Assembly (NCBI GenBank): GCA_024919215.1
Contig: CP103437.1
Location: forward strand, 62,001 to 126,000
Length of the DNA stretch: 64,000 nucleotides
Direction of reading: 5' to 3'
Origin: Methylophilaceae bacterium LSUCC0665
Lineage (GTDB): Bacteria; Pseudomonadota; Gammaproteobacteria; Burkholderiales; Methylophilaceae
The translations under genes and the position numbers were made by a program. Of the stretch, positions 20,173 to 29,644 are shown piece after piece; the stretch's first letter is position 1; every line of letters begins with the position of its first letter. The notes beneath the pieces are model-generated. The model did no database searches, was not told where the DNA came from, and saw only the letters and a list, made by a program, of their open reading frames with translations.

Positions 20173-20201
20173 ATTTATGAATACATCTGTCCATGTATAA
20201 T
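20173..20201 (+). promoter_or_regulatory. Possible sigma-70 promoter for gatCAB
   Basis: A perfect TATAAT lies at 20196-20201, directly preceded by TG, in the 83-base gap between divergent mreB and gatC. The -35 position (20173-20178, ATTTAT) matches consensus poorly. The implied transcription start near 20208 leaves about a 25-base leader before the gatC ATG. The -10 element is convincing by eye, the -35 is not. Confidence 0.4.
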
Positions 20202-20232
20202 ACTGCATTCTGATAATTATATCCTTATATTT

Positions 20233-20520
20233 ATGGCCCTAACAGACAAAGATATTAAAAAATTAAGTCATTTGGCTAAAATCAATATTGATTCTAAAGA
20301 TGAAAAAATAGTCCTGTCAAAATTGGAAGGGATTATTAAGCTCATTGACACAATGCAGCAAGTTGATACAAATAACATTGAACCAATGTCTCATGCTCTG
20401 GATATTACCCAACCTCTTAGAGAGGATGTGGTGACGGAGGAGAATCAAAAAAATGATTTTTTAAAATTAGGCCCTGAATCAAACGAAGATTATTTTATAG
20501 TTCCTCGAGTTGTTGAATAG
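20233..20520 (+). CDS. gatC: Asp-tRNA(Asn)/Glu-tRNA(Gln) amidotransferase subunit C
   Basis: A 95-residue subunit that wraps around GatA and GatB and stabilises the amidotransferase complex. The segments [14 protein letters not shown] and the ending RVVE are typical, as is [19 protein letters not shown]. It is the first gene of gatCAB, with gatA starting 4 bases after its stop. Together with the AspRS in this window, the complex could form Asn-tRNA(Asn) by transamidation. Confidence 0.95.
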   Translation: MALTDKDIKKLSHLAKINIDSKDEKIVLSKLEGIIKLIDTMQQVDTNNIEPMSHALDITQPLREDVVTEENQKNDFLKLGPESNEDYFIVPRVVE

Positions 20521-20524
20521 TGTT

Positions 20525-21979
20525 ATGAAAAATTTATCTTTAAGAGAATTAAATTTAGGACTTTCAAATAAAAAATTTTCAAGTGAAGAGCTTACAAAAT
20601 TTTTCTTAAATGAAATAAAAACATCTAATCCTAAAATCAATGCTTTTATTACTGTTGATGAAGAAAAGAGTCTCCAGCAGGCAAAGGACGCTGATAAAAG
20701 AATCAGCCAAAATGATATGAATGAATTGACGGGTATACCAATTGCACAAAAAGATATTTTTTGTGCTAAAGGATGGAAAACCACCTGTGCCTCTAAAATG
20801 CTTGATAATTTTTATGCCCCTTATGACTCAAAGGTCATCGAGTTATTCAACCAACATGGAGCAATTAACCTTGGTAAAACAAATATGGATGAATTTGCCA
20901 TGGGCTCTTCAAATGAAACTTCTTACTATGGTGAGGTAAGAAATCCATGGAATTTAGATTATGTACCGGGTGGAAGTTCTGGGGGGAGTGCAGCCGCTGT
21001 AGCTTCTGGAATGGCACCAGCTGCAACTGCAACTGACACCGGTGGATCTATTCGGCAGCCAGCATCTTTATGTGGACTCACGGGCCTAAAACCTACTTAT
21101 GGTTTGGTCTCTCGTTTTGGAATGATCGCTTTTGCATCCAGCCTAGATCAAGCTGGCCCGATAGCAAAGTCTGCTGAAGACTGCGCGCTGATGTTAAAGG
21201 TTATGGCAGCCCATGATGAGAGAGACTCGACCTCAATTAAACATAATGTTCCTGATTATCTGAAAAATCTTGACAGCCCGATTAATGGTAAAACAATTGG
21301 CCTACCAAAAGAGTTTTTTAACGATGATTTAAATCAGGATATAAAAGTTATTTTAGAGCAAGTTATTGATTCTTATCAGAAAATAGGGGTTAACTTCAAA
21401 GAAATTTCTCTACCGAATTCACATTTATCAATACCTGTCTATTACGTAATTGCGCCCGCAGAGGCTTCAAGTAACTTATCTAGATATGATGGAGTTAAAT
21501 TTGGTTATAGAGCAGAAGAATTCAAAGATCTTGAAGAGATGTATTTGAAAACAAGAGAACAGGGATTTGGAGACGAAGTTAAGAGACGAATTTTAGTTGG
21601 TACCTATGTTCTTAGTGCAGGGTATTATGATGCTTATTATTTGAAAGCACAAAAAATTAGACGACTAATAGCTAATGATTTTAAAAACGCTTTTAATGAA
21701 TGTGACTTAATCTTGGCACCATCCTGTCCATCCACAGCTTTTAAAATTGGAGACAAAACAGAAGATCCTGTCGCAATGTACATGCAAGATATGTATACAA
21801 TTTCAACAAATCTAGCTGGACTTCCTGCGATTAGCTCTCCTGCAGGATTTTTAAACAAAATGCCGGTTGGTTTTCAGTTGATTGGAAACTATTTTGATGA
21901 GGCAACGATATTAAACTTTACACATCAATATCAGCAGATTACAGATTGGCATCAAAAAACTCCTGAGGCTGATGTATGA
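20525..21979 (+). CDS. gatA: Asp-tRNA(Asn)/Glu-tRNA(Gln) amidotransferase subunit A
   Basis: Amidase-signature subunit that releases ammonia from glutamine for transamidation of mischarged tRNA. The Ser-cisSer-Lys triad is represented by the lysine in IAQKDIF and by [14 protein letters not shown] with [12 protein letters not shown] place the start at the ATG of MKNLSLREL (20525), five codons into a longer frame that begins at a TTG inside gatC. That gives 484 residues, a normal length. It overlaps gatB by 4 bases (ATGA). Confidence 0.97.
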   Translation: MKNLSLRELNLGLSNKKFSSEELTKFFLNEIKTSNPKINAFITVDEEKSLQQAKDADKRISQNDMNELTGIPIAQKDIFCAKGWKTTCASKMLDNFYAPYDSKVIELFNQHGAINLGKTNMDEFAMGSSNETSYYGEVRNPWNLDYVPGGSSGGSAAAVASGMAPAATATDTGGSIRQPASLCGLTGLKPTYGLVSRFGMIAFASSLDQAGPIAKSAEDCALMLKVMAAHDERDSTSIKHNVPDYLKNLDSPINGKTIGLPKEFFNDDLNQDIKVILEQVIDSYQKIGVNFKEISLPNSHLSIPVYYVIAPAEASSNLSRYDGVKFGYRAEEFKDLEEMYLKTREQGFGDEVKRRILVGTYVLSAGYYDAYYLKAQKIRRLIANDFKNAFNECDLILAPSCPSTAFKIGDKTEDPVAMYMQDMYTISTNLAGLPAISSPAGFLNKMPVGFQLIGNYFDEATILNFTHQYQQITDWHQKTPEADV

Positions 21980-23403
21980 GCTGGGACATTGTTATAGGGA
22001 TTGAAACCCACGTTCAGCTAACCACTCAGACAAAAATTTTTTCCGGGGCTTCAACTGCGTTTGGTATGCCGGCCAATGAAAATGCTTGTTTAGTCAGCCT
22101 AGCATATCCTGGAACCCTGCCGGTGCTGAATAAAGAAGCTGTCAAAAAAGCAATTAAATTTGGTCTAGCTGTGAATGCTGATATTGCCGAGTATTCTGTA
22201 TTTGCTAGAAAAAATTATTTTTATCCAGATCTACCTAAAGGTTACCAAATTAGTCAATTTGAATTACCTGTCGTGAACAATGGTTTTTTAACAATTGGGG
22301 ACAATAAAAAAATTAGAATACTACGTGCTCATCTAGAAGAAGATGCCGGTAAGTCTGTTCATGGGATATTAAATAATCAGACAGGCATTGATTTAAATCG
22401 CGCTGGGACTCCTTTGCTCGAGATTGTGACAGAGCCTGATATGAGTTCTGCTCAAGAAGCAATTGCTTATGCAAAAAAATTACACAATCTTGTCCAATGG
22501 ATAGGAGTTTGCGATGGAAATATGCAAGAGGGAAGTTTCCGATGTGATGTCAATGTATCTGTCAAACCAAGTGGTTCGGAGAAGTTGGGAACACGAAGGG
22601 AAATTAAAAATTTAAATTCATTTAGAAATATGGAGCAAGCAATCAATTATGAAGTTAATTGGCAAATTGAACAGCTTGAGGATGGAAATGAAATTATTCA
22701 ATCTACAGTCTTATTTAATCCTGACACTGGTGAAACTAAAGCCATGAGATCTAAAGAAGAGGCTAACGATTATCGTTACTTTCCAGATCCAGATTTGCTT
22801 CCTCTAAAAATAAATCAAGAAGATATTGATGACATTAAATCTTCTCTAGGCGAACTTCCTGAAGCATCAATAAAAAAATTGATAGAGGATTTTAAATTGA
22901 ACAATGCAGATGCTTCAATTATTACCTCCAATAAACAAACTTATGAATTCTTTCAATCCTTAATTTCTGAAGGACTAGATCCAAAAATTACAGCGAATTG
23001 GATCGTGGTTAATTTATTTGCAAAATTAAATGATAATGAATTAAGTATCGAAGAGTCTCCAATTAATAAAAATCAGTTTGTATTACTTATTCGACGAATA
23101 ATGGATAAGACTATTTCAAACAATGCAGCGAAGAAAATTTTTGATCTGTTATGGGAAGATTCTCACGCAGATGTTGATCAATCTATAGAAGTATTGGGAC
23201 TTAAACAAGTGAGTGATTCATCCACGATTCTTCCTTTTGTCCAAGAGGTTATTGCAAATAATCAAGCCATGGTTGAGCAGTTTAAATCTGGTAAAGATAA
23301 AGCATTTAATGCACTTGTTGGACAGGTAATGAAATTATCTAAAGGGAAGGCAAATCCAGGTCAGGTCAGTGAAATCCTTAAGGACGAATTGAATAAAGCT
23401 TAG
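21976..23403 (+). CDS. gatB: Asp-tRNA(Asn)/Glu-tRNA(Gln) amidotransferase subunit B
   Basis: Kinase/transamidase subunit that phosphorylates the mischarged Asp or Glu and swaps in ammonia. Motifs are [46 protein letters not shown] and [13 protein letters not shown], with a C-terminal YqeY-like helical tail ending in the usual [13 protein letters not shown] region. The 475-residue length is normal. Its TAG stop overlaps the TAA stop of the opposing pyrE within the four bases TTAG at 23400-23403. Confidence 0.97.
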   Translation: MSWDIVIGIETHVQLTTQTKIFSGASTAFGMPANENACLVSLAYPGTLPVLNKEAVKKAIKFGLAVNADIAEYSVFARKNYFYPDLPKGYQISQFELPVVNNGFLTIGDNKKIRILRAHLEEDAGKSVHGILNNQTGIDLNRAGTPLLEIVTEPDMSSAQEAIAYAKKLHNLVQWIGVCDGNMQEGSFRCDVNVSVKPSGSEKLGTRREIKNLNSFRNMEQAINYEVNWQIEQLEDGNEIIQSTVLFNPDTGETKAMRSKEEANDYRYFPDPDLLPLKINQEDIDDIKSSLGELPEASIKKLIEDFKLNNADASIITSNKQTYEFFQSLISEGLDPKITANWIVVNLFAKLNDNELSIEESPINKNQFVLLIRRIMDKTISNNAAKKIFDLLWEDSHADVDQSIEVLGLKQVSDSSTILPFVQEVIANNQAMVEQFKSGKDKAFNALVGQVMKLSKGKANPGQVSEILKDELNKA

Positions 23404-24032
23404 GCTCCGTAAACACTGCGATAATCCTCAATTTTTTCTAAATATTGATTTAATTCTTCATTTTTTTTAATGAAATCTACAACGTCATCAAGATTTATTA
23501 TAGGAAACACATCAATATTGAAATCATTTTTAACTTCTTGAATTGCACTTTCATGACCTTGACCTTTTTCTTGGCGGTCAATAGCCACGATAATTGCCTT
23601 TGGATTTCCCCCGTGCGCTTTAATAATATTTATTGATTCACGAATAGCAGTACCAGCAGAAATAACATCATCGATAATGACCACATCACCTTGAATTGGA
23701 TGTCCAATAATTTGACCTCCCTCACCATGATCTTTTACTTCTTTTCTATTAAAAGCAAATTTTATATTCGCATCTCCAAACGCTATGGCTGTTGCACTTA
23801 CTATCGATATGCCTTTGTATGCTGGACCGAACAATAAATCAAAGGTAATATTATTTTTATTAATAAGTTCAAGATAAAACTGACCTAATTCTTTCAAATC
23901 CTTACCGTTATTGATGAGACCCATATTAAAGAAATAAGGGGAAATTCTTCCGGCTTTTGTTTTAAATTCTCCAAATTTAAGTATCTGATTTGAAATGGTA
24001 AAATTGATAAATTGTTCGGAGAGTGTATTCAT
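23400..24032 (-). CDS. pyrE: Orotate phosphoribosyltransferase
   Basis: Pyrimidine synthesis enzyme joining orotate and PRPP to OMP. The PRPP-binding motif is VVIIDDVISAGTA, preceded by FGPAYKGI and FAFNRKEVKDHGEGG. At 210 residues it matches the proteobacterial type. It is convergent with gatB, sharing a 4-base stop overlap. Its ATG is separated from the ATG of divergent xthA by only two bases, so the promoter and ribosome site for pyrE lie inside xthA coding sequence. Confidence 0.96.
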   Translation of the reverse strand: MNTLSEQFINFTISNQILKFGEFKTKAGRISPYFFNMGLINNGKDLKELGQFYLELINKNNITFDLLFGPAYKGISIVSATAIAFGDANIKFAFNRKEVKDHGEGGQIIGHPIQGDVVIIDDVISAGTAIRESINIIKAHGGNPKAIIVAIDRQEKGQGHESAIQEVKNDFNIDVFPIINLDDVVDFIKKNEELNQYLEKIEDYRSVYGA

Positions 24033-24034
24033 AT

Positions 24035-24814
24035 ATGAGAGTTATAACAATTAATTTAAATGGTATCAGATCTGCTTTAAGAAAGGGATTTTTTGAGTGG
24101 ATGGTATTACAACAAGCTGATTTTATTTGCATTCAAGAATTAAAGGCTCAAGAGAAAGATATGACCGACGAAATGCTCAATGTTGGCGGATATAATGGGT
24201 ATTTTTCATATGCTGAGAAGCCTGGGTATAGTGGTGTGGGTATCTATACAAAAAAAAAACCAAAAATGATAATTTCCAAATTAAATTTTGCCACTGTTGA
24301 TGATGAAGGACGATATATTGAGTTAATTTATGATGATATATCCATAATTTCATCATATTTTCCATCTGGATCAAGTGGTGACATTCGCCAGGAAGTAAAA
24401 TTTGACTTCCTTAAATTTATGACTGAATTTTTAATTAAAAAAACTCAAAAAAAAGAAAAAGTTATTCTGTGTGGTGATTTAAATATTGCTCATAAAGAGA
24501 TCGATTTAAAAAATCATAAAGGTAATAAAAAGAATTCAGGGTTTTTACCTGAAGAAAGGGCATGGATAACATATTTATTAGAAGATTTGAGTTGGCAAGA
24601 TGCTTATCGAAAAATTTATCCAAATGAAGAAGCATTGGCATATACGTGGTGGAGTAACCGAGGTCAGGCTTGGTCAAATAATGTTGGATGGCGGATTGAT
24701 TATCAAATGGTTGCACCTGGCTTTACAAACAAAATAATAGATGCTTCTGTATACAAAAATGAACGTTTTAGCGACCATTCCCCTTTAATGGTTGATTATG
24801 ACTTTGATTTATAA
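24035..24814 (+). CDS. xthA: Exodeoxyribonuclease III / AP endonuclease
   Basis: Base-excision repair nuclease cutting abasic sites and trimming 3' ends. Motifs are NLNGIRSALRKGF, IQELKAQ, GDLNIAH, WRIDYQ and the final SDHSPL with catalytic Asp-His. I chose the ATG at 24035 (MRVITINLNG, 259 residues), which matches the family N-terminus; a GTG at 24023 would add four residues and run into pyrE. The 3' end overlaps convergent ampG by 19 bases. Confidence 0.95.
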   Translation: MRVITINLNGIRSALRKGFFEWMVLQQADFICIQELKAQEKDMTDEMLNVGGYNGYFSYAEKPGYSGVGIYTKKKPKMIISKLNFATVDDEGRYIELIYDDISIISSYFPSGSSGDIRQEVKFDFLKFMTEFLIKKTQKKEKVILCGDLNIAHKEIDLKNHKGNKKNSGFLPEERAWITYLLEDLSWQDAYRKIYPNEEALAYTWWSNRGQAWSNNVGWRIDYQMVAPGFTNKIIDASVYKNERFSDHSPLMVDYDFDL

Positions 24815-26022
24815 GGAGCAACTTTAAGAAGTAATAACATCCCAGGGAGAGCCAGCATCAAGCATAAATAAAAGAAATTCGTCCACCCCAATGATTCAAC
24901 TATAAAGCCTGTTGAAGCATTGGTGATCGATCTTGGTATAGACGCAAGGCTTGTGAACAAAGCAAATTGCGTTGCTGTATATCTAGGATCAGTTTGTTTA
25001 GAGATAAAAGCAATCAGTGCAGTTGTACCTAAACCCATTGCGAAAGATTCCAAACCCACGGTGACTCCTAGTAATATAAGATTATGTCCGACCACTGACA
25101 AGATGATGAACGGAATAATTGTAATCAATTGAAGAAAACCAAAAATCCAAAGAGCTTTATTAATACCAATTTTGATCATCCAAATTCCGCCAAGAAACCC
25201 TCCAATTACGCTTGCCCAAAGGCCTGCATTTTTAGCGATGACTCCTATTTCTGTCATGGAAAAATTGAGATCAATGTAAAACGGAGTAACTAATGCTGTT
25301 GCCATACTGTCACCCAGCTTGTACAAAAATATAAACAACAAAATATATAAAGCATTCTCCCTGCCGTTCTTTTTAAAAAAAGAAATAAACGGCTGAATGG
25401 CAGAGTCTTTAAAATTCTGTGGTTGAATATGTTTTATGTGTGGTTCTTTGACTGATAAGGTCATACCAATTCCAATAAGCATAAATAAGGAAGTAATAAT
25501 GAAAACATTTTGCCATGACATAATATCCGCAAGAATGAGGGATAGGGATCCTGGGATCAAGCTAGAAATTTTATAAGCATTGACATGAATCGCGTTTCCA
25601 ATGCCAAGTTCAGCATCATCTAGAATTTCTCTTCTATAGGCATCAATAACTACATCATGACTTGCACTAAAAATTGCGATTAAAAATGAAATAAGAGCGA
25701 TAGTTTTTAAATCTATCACTGCATTAAAAAAACCAAGCAATGCTATTGAAAAGAGTAATAAAATTTGGAAAATAATTAACCATCCCCTCCGCCGGCCCAT
25801 TAAAATTTTATACCGATCGAATATGGGAGCCCATAAAAACTTCCAGGTAAAAGGTAACTGAATCAGAGAAAATAATCCAATAACCTTTAAATCAATATTT
25901 TCAATTCTTAACCAAGCAGGTATTAAGCTAATTAAGATAAAAAGTGGAAGACCAGAAGAAAAACCGGTGAGGCAGCAAATGCCCATTTTTTTATTTAAAA
26001 GAACTTTTAGGTATTTATTCAT
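24796..26022 (-). CDS. ampG: AmpG-like muropeptide permease (MFS)
   Basis: A 408-residue MFS protein with about twelve membrane helices. The AmpG signatures GFSSGLPLFILISLIPAWL, PFTWKFLWAPIFDR, GRRRGWL and SASHDVVIDAYRRE are all present. AmpG imports anhydromuropeptides from the periplasm for cell-wall recycling, so it pairs functionally with mpl at the start of the window. It starts 3 bases after metW and is probably the last gene of the hemA-prfA-prmC-metX-metW-ampG run. Its end overlaps xthA by 19 bases. Confidence 0.92.
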   Translation of the reverse strand: MNKYLKVLLNKKMGICCLTGFSSGLPLFILISLIPAWLRIENIDLKVIGLFSLIQLPFTWKFLWAPIFDRYKILMGRRRGWLIIFQILLLFSIALLGFFNAVIDLKTIALISFLIAIFSASHDVVIDAYRREILDDAELGIGNAIHVNAYKISSLIPGSLSLILADIMSWQNVFIITSLFMLIGIGMTLSVKEPHIKHIQPQNFKDSAIQPFISFFKKNGRENALYILLFIFLYKLGDSMATALVTPFYIDLNFSMTEIGVIAKNAGLWASVIGGFLGGIWMIKIGINKALWIFGFLQLITIIPFIILSVVGHNLILLGVTVGLESFAMGLGTTALIAFISKQTDPRYTATQFALFTSLASIPRSITNASTGFIVESLGWTNFFYLCLMLALPGMLLLLKVAPYKSKS

Positions 26023-26025
26023 TGG

Positions 26026-26604
26026 CTATTTGCTTAATTTAAAAATACCAATTGATCCTCTTAAGTTAGAAAAATATTTTATAGGTTGATTTTCAGTTAG
26101 AAATAGCTGATCTTGGATAATTAAACGTTTTTTTTCACATAATTCATAAAAATCTTTTACCGTGCACAAATGAATATTTGGGGTGTCATACCACTCATGT
26201 GGCAAATCAGAAGACTTTGGCATTTTACCGTTAAGAATTTGAAATCTATTTTTCCAGTAACCAAAATTTGGAAATGAAACAATGATATTTTTTCCAACTC
26301 TTTTCATTTCGTCCATAATCTTATCTATGTTGACCATCGCTTGTAGGGTCTGGGACAAAATAACGGTATCGAAAAATTGAGTATCAAAAACAGACAAACC
26401 ATCCTCTAGATTCATTTGAATAATGTTTACTTTATTTTTAATTCCTTTTTCAATATTTTTTGGACTGATTTCAATACCATAGCCAGTAGTTAATTTTTTT
26501 GCTTGCAAAAATTTTAATAAGGCTCCATCAGCACAACCCAAATCTAGAACTTTGCTACCAGGTTCTATCCATTCAGAAATTTTAATAAAATCGAGTCTAT
26601 TCAT
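26026..26604 (-). CDS. metW: MetW methyltransferase-like protein
   Basis: A 192-residue class I SAM-binding protein. VLDLGCADGALLKFL is the SAM-binding loop, and GIEISPKNIEKG, SFPNFGYWKNR and LPHEWYDTPNIH identify MetW. It is almost always found next to metX, as here (1-base gap), and is required for or stimulates homoserine acyltransferase activity of MetX in some proteobacteria. No methyl-accepting substrate is known. Confidence 0.95.
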   Translation of the reverse strand: MNRLDFIKISEWIEPGSKVLDLGCADGALLKFLQAKKLTTGYGIEISPKNIEKGIKNKVNIIQMNLEDGLSVFDTQFFDTVILSQTLQAMVNIDKIMDEMKRVGKNIIVSFPNFGYWKNRFQILNGKMPKSSDLPHEWYDTPNIHLCTVKDFYELCEKKRLIIQDQLFLTENQPIKYFSNLRGSIGIFKLSK

Positions 26605-26605
26605 A

Positions 26606-27718
26606 TTAAGACCTTAGATAGCTCCACACAGTATTATGATAATGTTCATTTTCTAACAAGAATGCATCGTGTCCAGTTTCAGCTTCAATCTCTACGTACG
26701 TAACATTGATGTTATTGTCTAATAAAGCTTTTACTATTTCTTTAGATCGTGATGGTGGAAATCTCCAATCACTTGAAAAAGAAATAACCATATATTTTGC
26801 TTTAATTTTTGCAAAAACTTTTGATAGTTTGTTTTTGAAATTTTTTTCAAGATCAAAATAATCAAGCGCCTTAGTCATTCGTAAATAGGTATTTGCGTCA
26901 AAAGTCATTGCAAATTTATCACCCTGATAGTTTAAATAGGATTCAATTTCATAATTTTGTTGAAAATTATAATTATATTTCCCATGAATTAATTTTCTTC
27001 CAAATTTTTTATCCATAGAATCATTTGATAAATAGGTGATATGACCAAGCATTCTCGCTATTCGAAGCCCCTTTTTTGGTTTTGTTTTTTCTTGATAAAA
27101 ATTACCCTTATAAAATTCATCATCTTGAAGAATGGCTTGTCTAGCAACTTCATTGAACGCAATATTTTGTGCAGTAAGACTCGGAGCTGCAGCAATACAT
27201 AATATTTTTTCCACTGCATCAGGAAAGTCTATGGACCATTGCATAGCCTGCATTCCACCTAAGCTTCCACCCACGATTGCATATAGTTTTTCAATACCTA
27301 AGCTATTAATTAATTTTTTTTGAGAGGCAACCCAATCCTTCACAGTTAAAATAGGGAATGAAGATCCCCATATTTTTTTTGTGTTTGGATTTATAGATTT
27401 TGCGGAAGTAGAACCATCGTTACCACCAAGATTATTAATTCCGATAACAAAATATTTATTCGTATCAATTGGCTTATCTGGGCCAACCATATTGTCCCAC
27501 CACCCTGCATATTTATCATTTTTATGATATTTGCCAGCTACGTGATGATTCCCTGACAATGCATGAGGTACAAAGATGGCATTTGTTTTTTTATTATTTA
27601 ATTTTCCATAAGTCTCATACACTAAATGAAACTCGCTGAGTTTTTTGCCACAAGCTAGTGCCAGCTCATCATGACAATGAAATATTTTTGACTCTACAAT
27701 TCCAACCGATTTGCCCAA
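26606..27718 (-). CDS. metX: Homoserine O-acyltransferase
   Basis: Alpha/beta hydrolase that activates homoserine for methionine synthesis. The nucleophile elbow is GGSLGGMQAMQW, with DWRFPPSRS near the catalytic aspartate and ETGHDAFLLE carrying the catalytic histidine. The 370-residue length is normal. Whether acetyl- or succinyl-CoA is used cannot be settled by eye; MetW-linked proteobacterial MetX enzymes are often succinyltransferases. It sits directly between prmC and metW, one base from each. Confidence 0.94.
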   Translation of the reverse strand: MGKSVGIVESKIFHCHDELALACGKKLSEFHLVYETYGKLNNKKTNAIFVPHALSGNHHVAGKYHKNDKYAGWWDNMVGPDKPIDTNKYFVIGINNLGGNDGSTSAKSINPNTKKIWGSSFPILTVKDWVASQKKLINSLGIEKLYAIVGGSLGGMQAMQWSIDFPDAVEKILCIAAAPSLTAQNIAFNEVARQAILQDDEFYKGNFYQEKTKPKKGLRIARMLGHITYLSNDSMDKKFGRKLIHGKYNYNFQQNYEIESYLNYQGDKFAMTFDANTYLRMTKALDYFDLEKNFKNKLSKVFAKIKAKYMVISFSSDWRFPPSRSKEIVKALLDNNINVTYVEIEAETGHDAFLLENEHYHNTVWSYLRS

Positions 27719-27719
27719 T

Positions 27720-28565
27720 TTAAGAAAATAATCCTTTTGTGATCCTGTAATGACCTAATAAATCTTTATAAGATTCTATCTGATTAAAATTATACCTATT
27801 AAAAATCTCTTGCACTTCATCTTTTTGATTATATCCATGCTCAATAATAATTAATCCGTCTTTATTTAAAAAGTGGACACTATTTTCGATAATTGTATGA
27901 ATATCAGCAAGCCCCTGTTTTTTTGCTACAAGTGCCCGCTTTGGTTCAAAATAAAGTTCATTTAAATGGGGATCTTTATTTGAGATATAGGGTGGATTAG
28001 AGAGAATGAGATCAAATTTTATCTTGGGGATATTTTCAAACCAGTTGCTTAAATATACATTAGCTTGTATGTCAAATTGTTGCAGATTTTTTTTTATACC
28101 ACGCGTACAACGTTTTGAAATATCGCTTAAATGAAGATCGGCATTGTTATAAATTTCTAATTTAGCTGTAATTCCAATTGCTCCACTTCCTGCACCTAAA
28201 TCTAGTAGCTGAATATTGTCTTTTAAGATTTTTCTCTCTTTCAATACATCAATAATTAACTCTGTTTCAGGTCTAGGAATTAACATCGATTCATTGATAT
28301 AAAAAGTTCGTCCATAAAACCCCCACTCTTTAAAAATATAAGCGAGAGGTTTTCCTGTTGATCTGATACTGATTATTTTAATTAGTTTGTTATATTGAGA
28401 TTTGGTTATTGTTTTTTTTAATAGTAACTCTGAATTATTAATTTTTAGTGTAAACAATAAAATTTGATTTAATTCTAAAGATGCTTCTCTAGATGATATT
28501 TTTAAATTATCTGCTATTAAATTTATACATTTTTGTTTGATTTCGCTAAGATTGACTAAAATCAT
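27720..28565 (-). CDS. prmC: Release factor glutamine methyltransferase
   Basis: Methylates the glutamine of the GGQ motif in release factors RF1 and RF2. The SAM loop LLDLGAGSGAIGI and the substrate-binding NPPYIS motif are present, with the N-terminal helical domain ahead of KEWGFYGRTFYIN and LIPRPETE. Length 281 residues is normal. It overlaps its substrate gene prfA by one base, the conserved hemA-prfA-prmC order. Confidence 0.96.
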   Translation of the reverse strand: MILVNLSEIKQKCINLIADNLKISSREASLELNQILLFTLKINNSELLLKKTITKSQYNKLIKIISIRSTGKPLAYIFKEWGFYGRTFYINESMLIPRPETELIIDVLKERKILKDNIQLLDLGAGSGAIGITAKLEIYNNADLHLSDISKRCTRGIKKNLQQFDIQANVYLSNWFENIPKIKFDLILSNPPYISNKDPHLNELYFEPKRALVAKKQGLADIHTIIENSVHFLNKDGLIIIEHGYNQKDEVQEIFNRYNFNQIESYKDLLGHYRITKGLFS

Positions 28566-29641
28566 TATTCATTTTCTTCAGCCAGCAGTGATGCTTGATG
28601 CTCTAGAGAAAGTGCATTGATCATTTCATTAAGATCACCGTCCATAATAAAATCTATCTTATAGAGAGTTAAATTAATACGATGATCTGTGATTCTTCCT
28701 TGTGGGAAATTATATGTTCTAATCCTTTCACTTCTATCACCACTGCCGATCAAACTTTTTCTTTCACTGGCACGCTGGGATTGTTGAGCTTGAATTTGAT
28801 TATCTTTAATTTTTGCTGCAAGAATACTCATCGCTTGTGCTTTATTTCTATGTTGCGAGCGATCATCCTGACATTCAACTACAATCCCAGTTGGTTCATG
28901 GGTAATTCTAACTGCTGAATCTGTTTTATTAATATGCTGACCACCTGCGCCAGATGCACGATATGTATCTATTCTGATATCTGCAGGATTGATATCTACA
29001 TCTTCAATTTCATCTGCCTCAGGTAATACTGCGACAGTACATGCGGAGGTATGAATTCTTCCTTGTGTTTCTGTATCTGGAACTCGTTGCACCCGATGCC
29101 CACCAGACTCAAACTTTAATTTTGAGTACGCCCCGTCTCCATTAATCTTAGCCACAATTTCTTTATAGCCTCCCAGCCCACTTTCATTTGATGAAATAAC
29201 TTCAACTTTCCAATTATTTCTTTCTGCATATCGCGTGTACATTCGGTAAAGATCCGCAGCAAATAAAGCAGATTCATCCCCGCCAGTACCAGCCCTAATT
29301 TCTAAGAAAATATTTTTATCATCATTAGGATCTTTTGGTATCAACAGTGTTTGTAATTTTGATTCAAAATTTATGATTTCATCTTTACTATTATCAATTT
29401 CTTCTTGAGCAAATTCTTTCATTTCAGGGTCAGATAACATATCTTTTGCTTCTTGAATATTTTGAGTGAGTTTTTTATATCCAGTATAAGTTTCGATAAT
29501 AGGTGTTAGGTCAGCATGCTCTTTTGAGATTTTTTTGAACAGATCTAAATCAGAAGTGATACCTTCAGAGCTTAATTTATTATTTAATTCTTCATATTTA
29601 AGGATTAAATTCTCTAATTTATTTTTCATTGAATCTTTCAT
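28565..29641 (-). CDS. prfA: Peptide chain release factor 1
   Basis: Recognises UAA and UAG and triggers peptide release. The catalytic GGQ lies in [13 protein letters not shown], and the stop-codon-reading PxT type segment is [14 protein letters not shown], which marks RF1 rather than RF2. Length 358 residues is normal. ATG at 29641 is preceded by AAGGA at a 7-base spacing; an internal ATG four codons later is less well placed. It begins three bases after hemA. Confidence 0.97.
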   Translation of the reverse strand: MKDSMKNKLENLILKYEELNNKLSSEGITSDLDLFKKISKEHADLTPIIETYTGYKKLTQNIQEAKDMLSDPEMKEFAQEEIDNSKDEIINFESKLQTLLIPKDPNDDKNIFLEIRAGTGGDESALFAADLYRMYTRYAERNNWKVEVISSNESGLGGYKEIVAKINGDGAYSKLKFESGGHRVQRVPDTETQGRIHTSACTVAVLPEADEIEDVDINPADIRIDTYRASGAGGQHINKTDSAVRITHEPTGIVVECQDDRSQHRNKAQAMSILAAKIKDNQIQAQQSQRASERKSLIGSGDRSERIRTYNFPQGRITDHRINLTLYKIDFIMDGDLNEMINALSLEHQASLLAEENE

Positions 29642-29644
29642 TCT

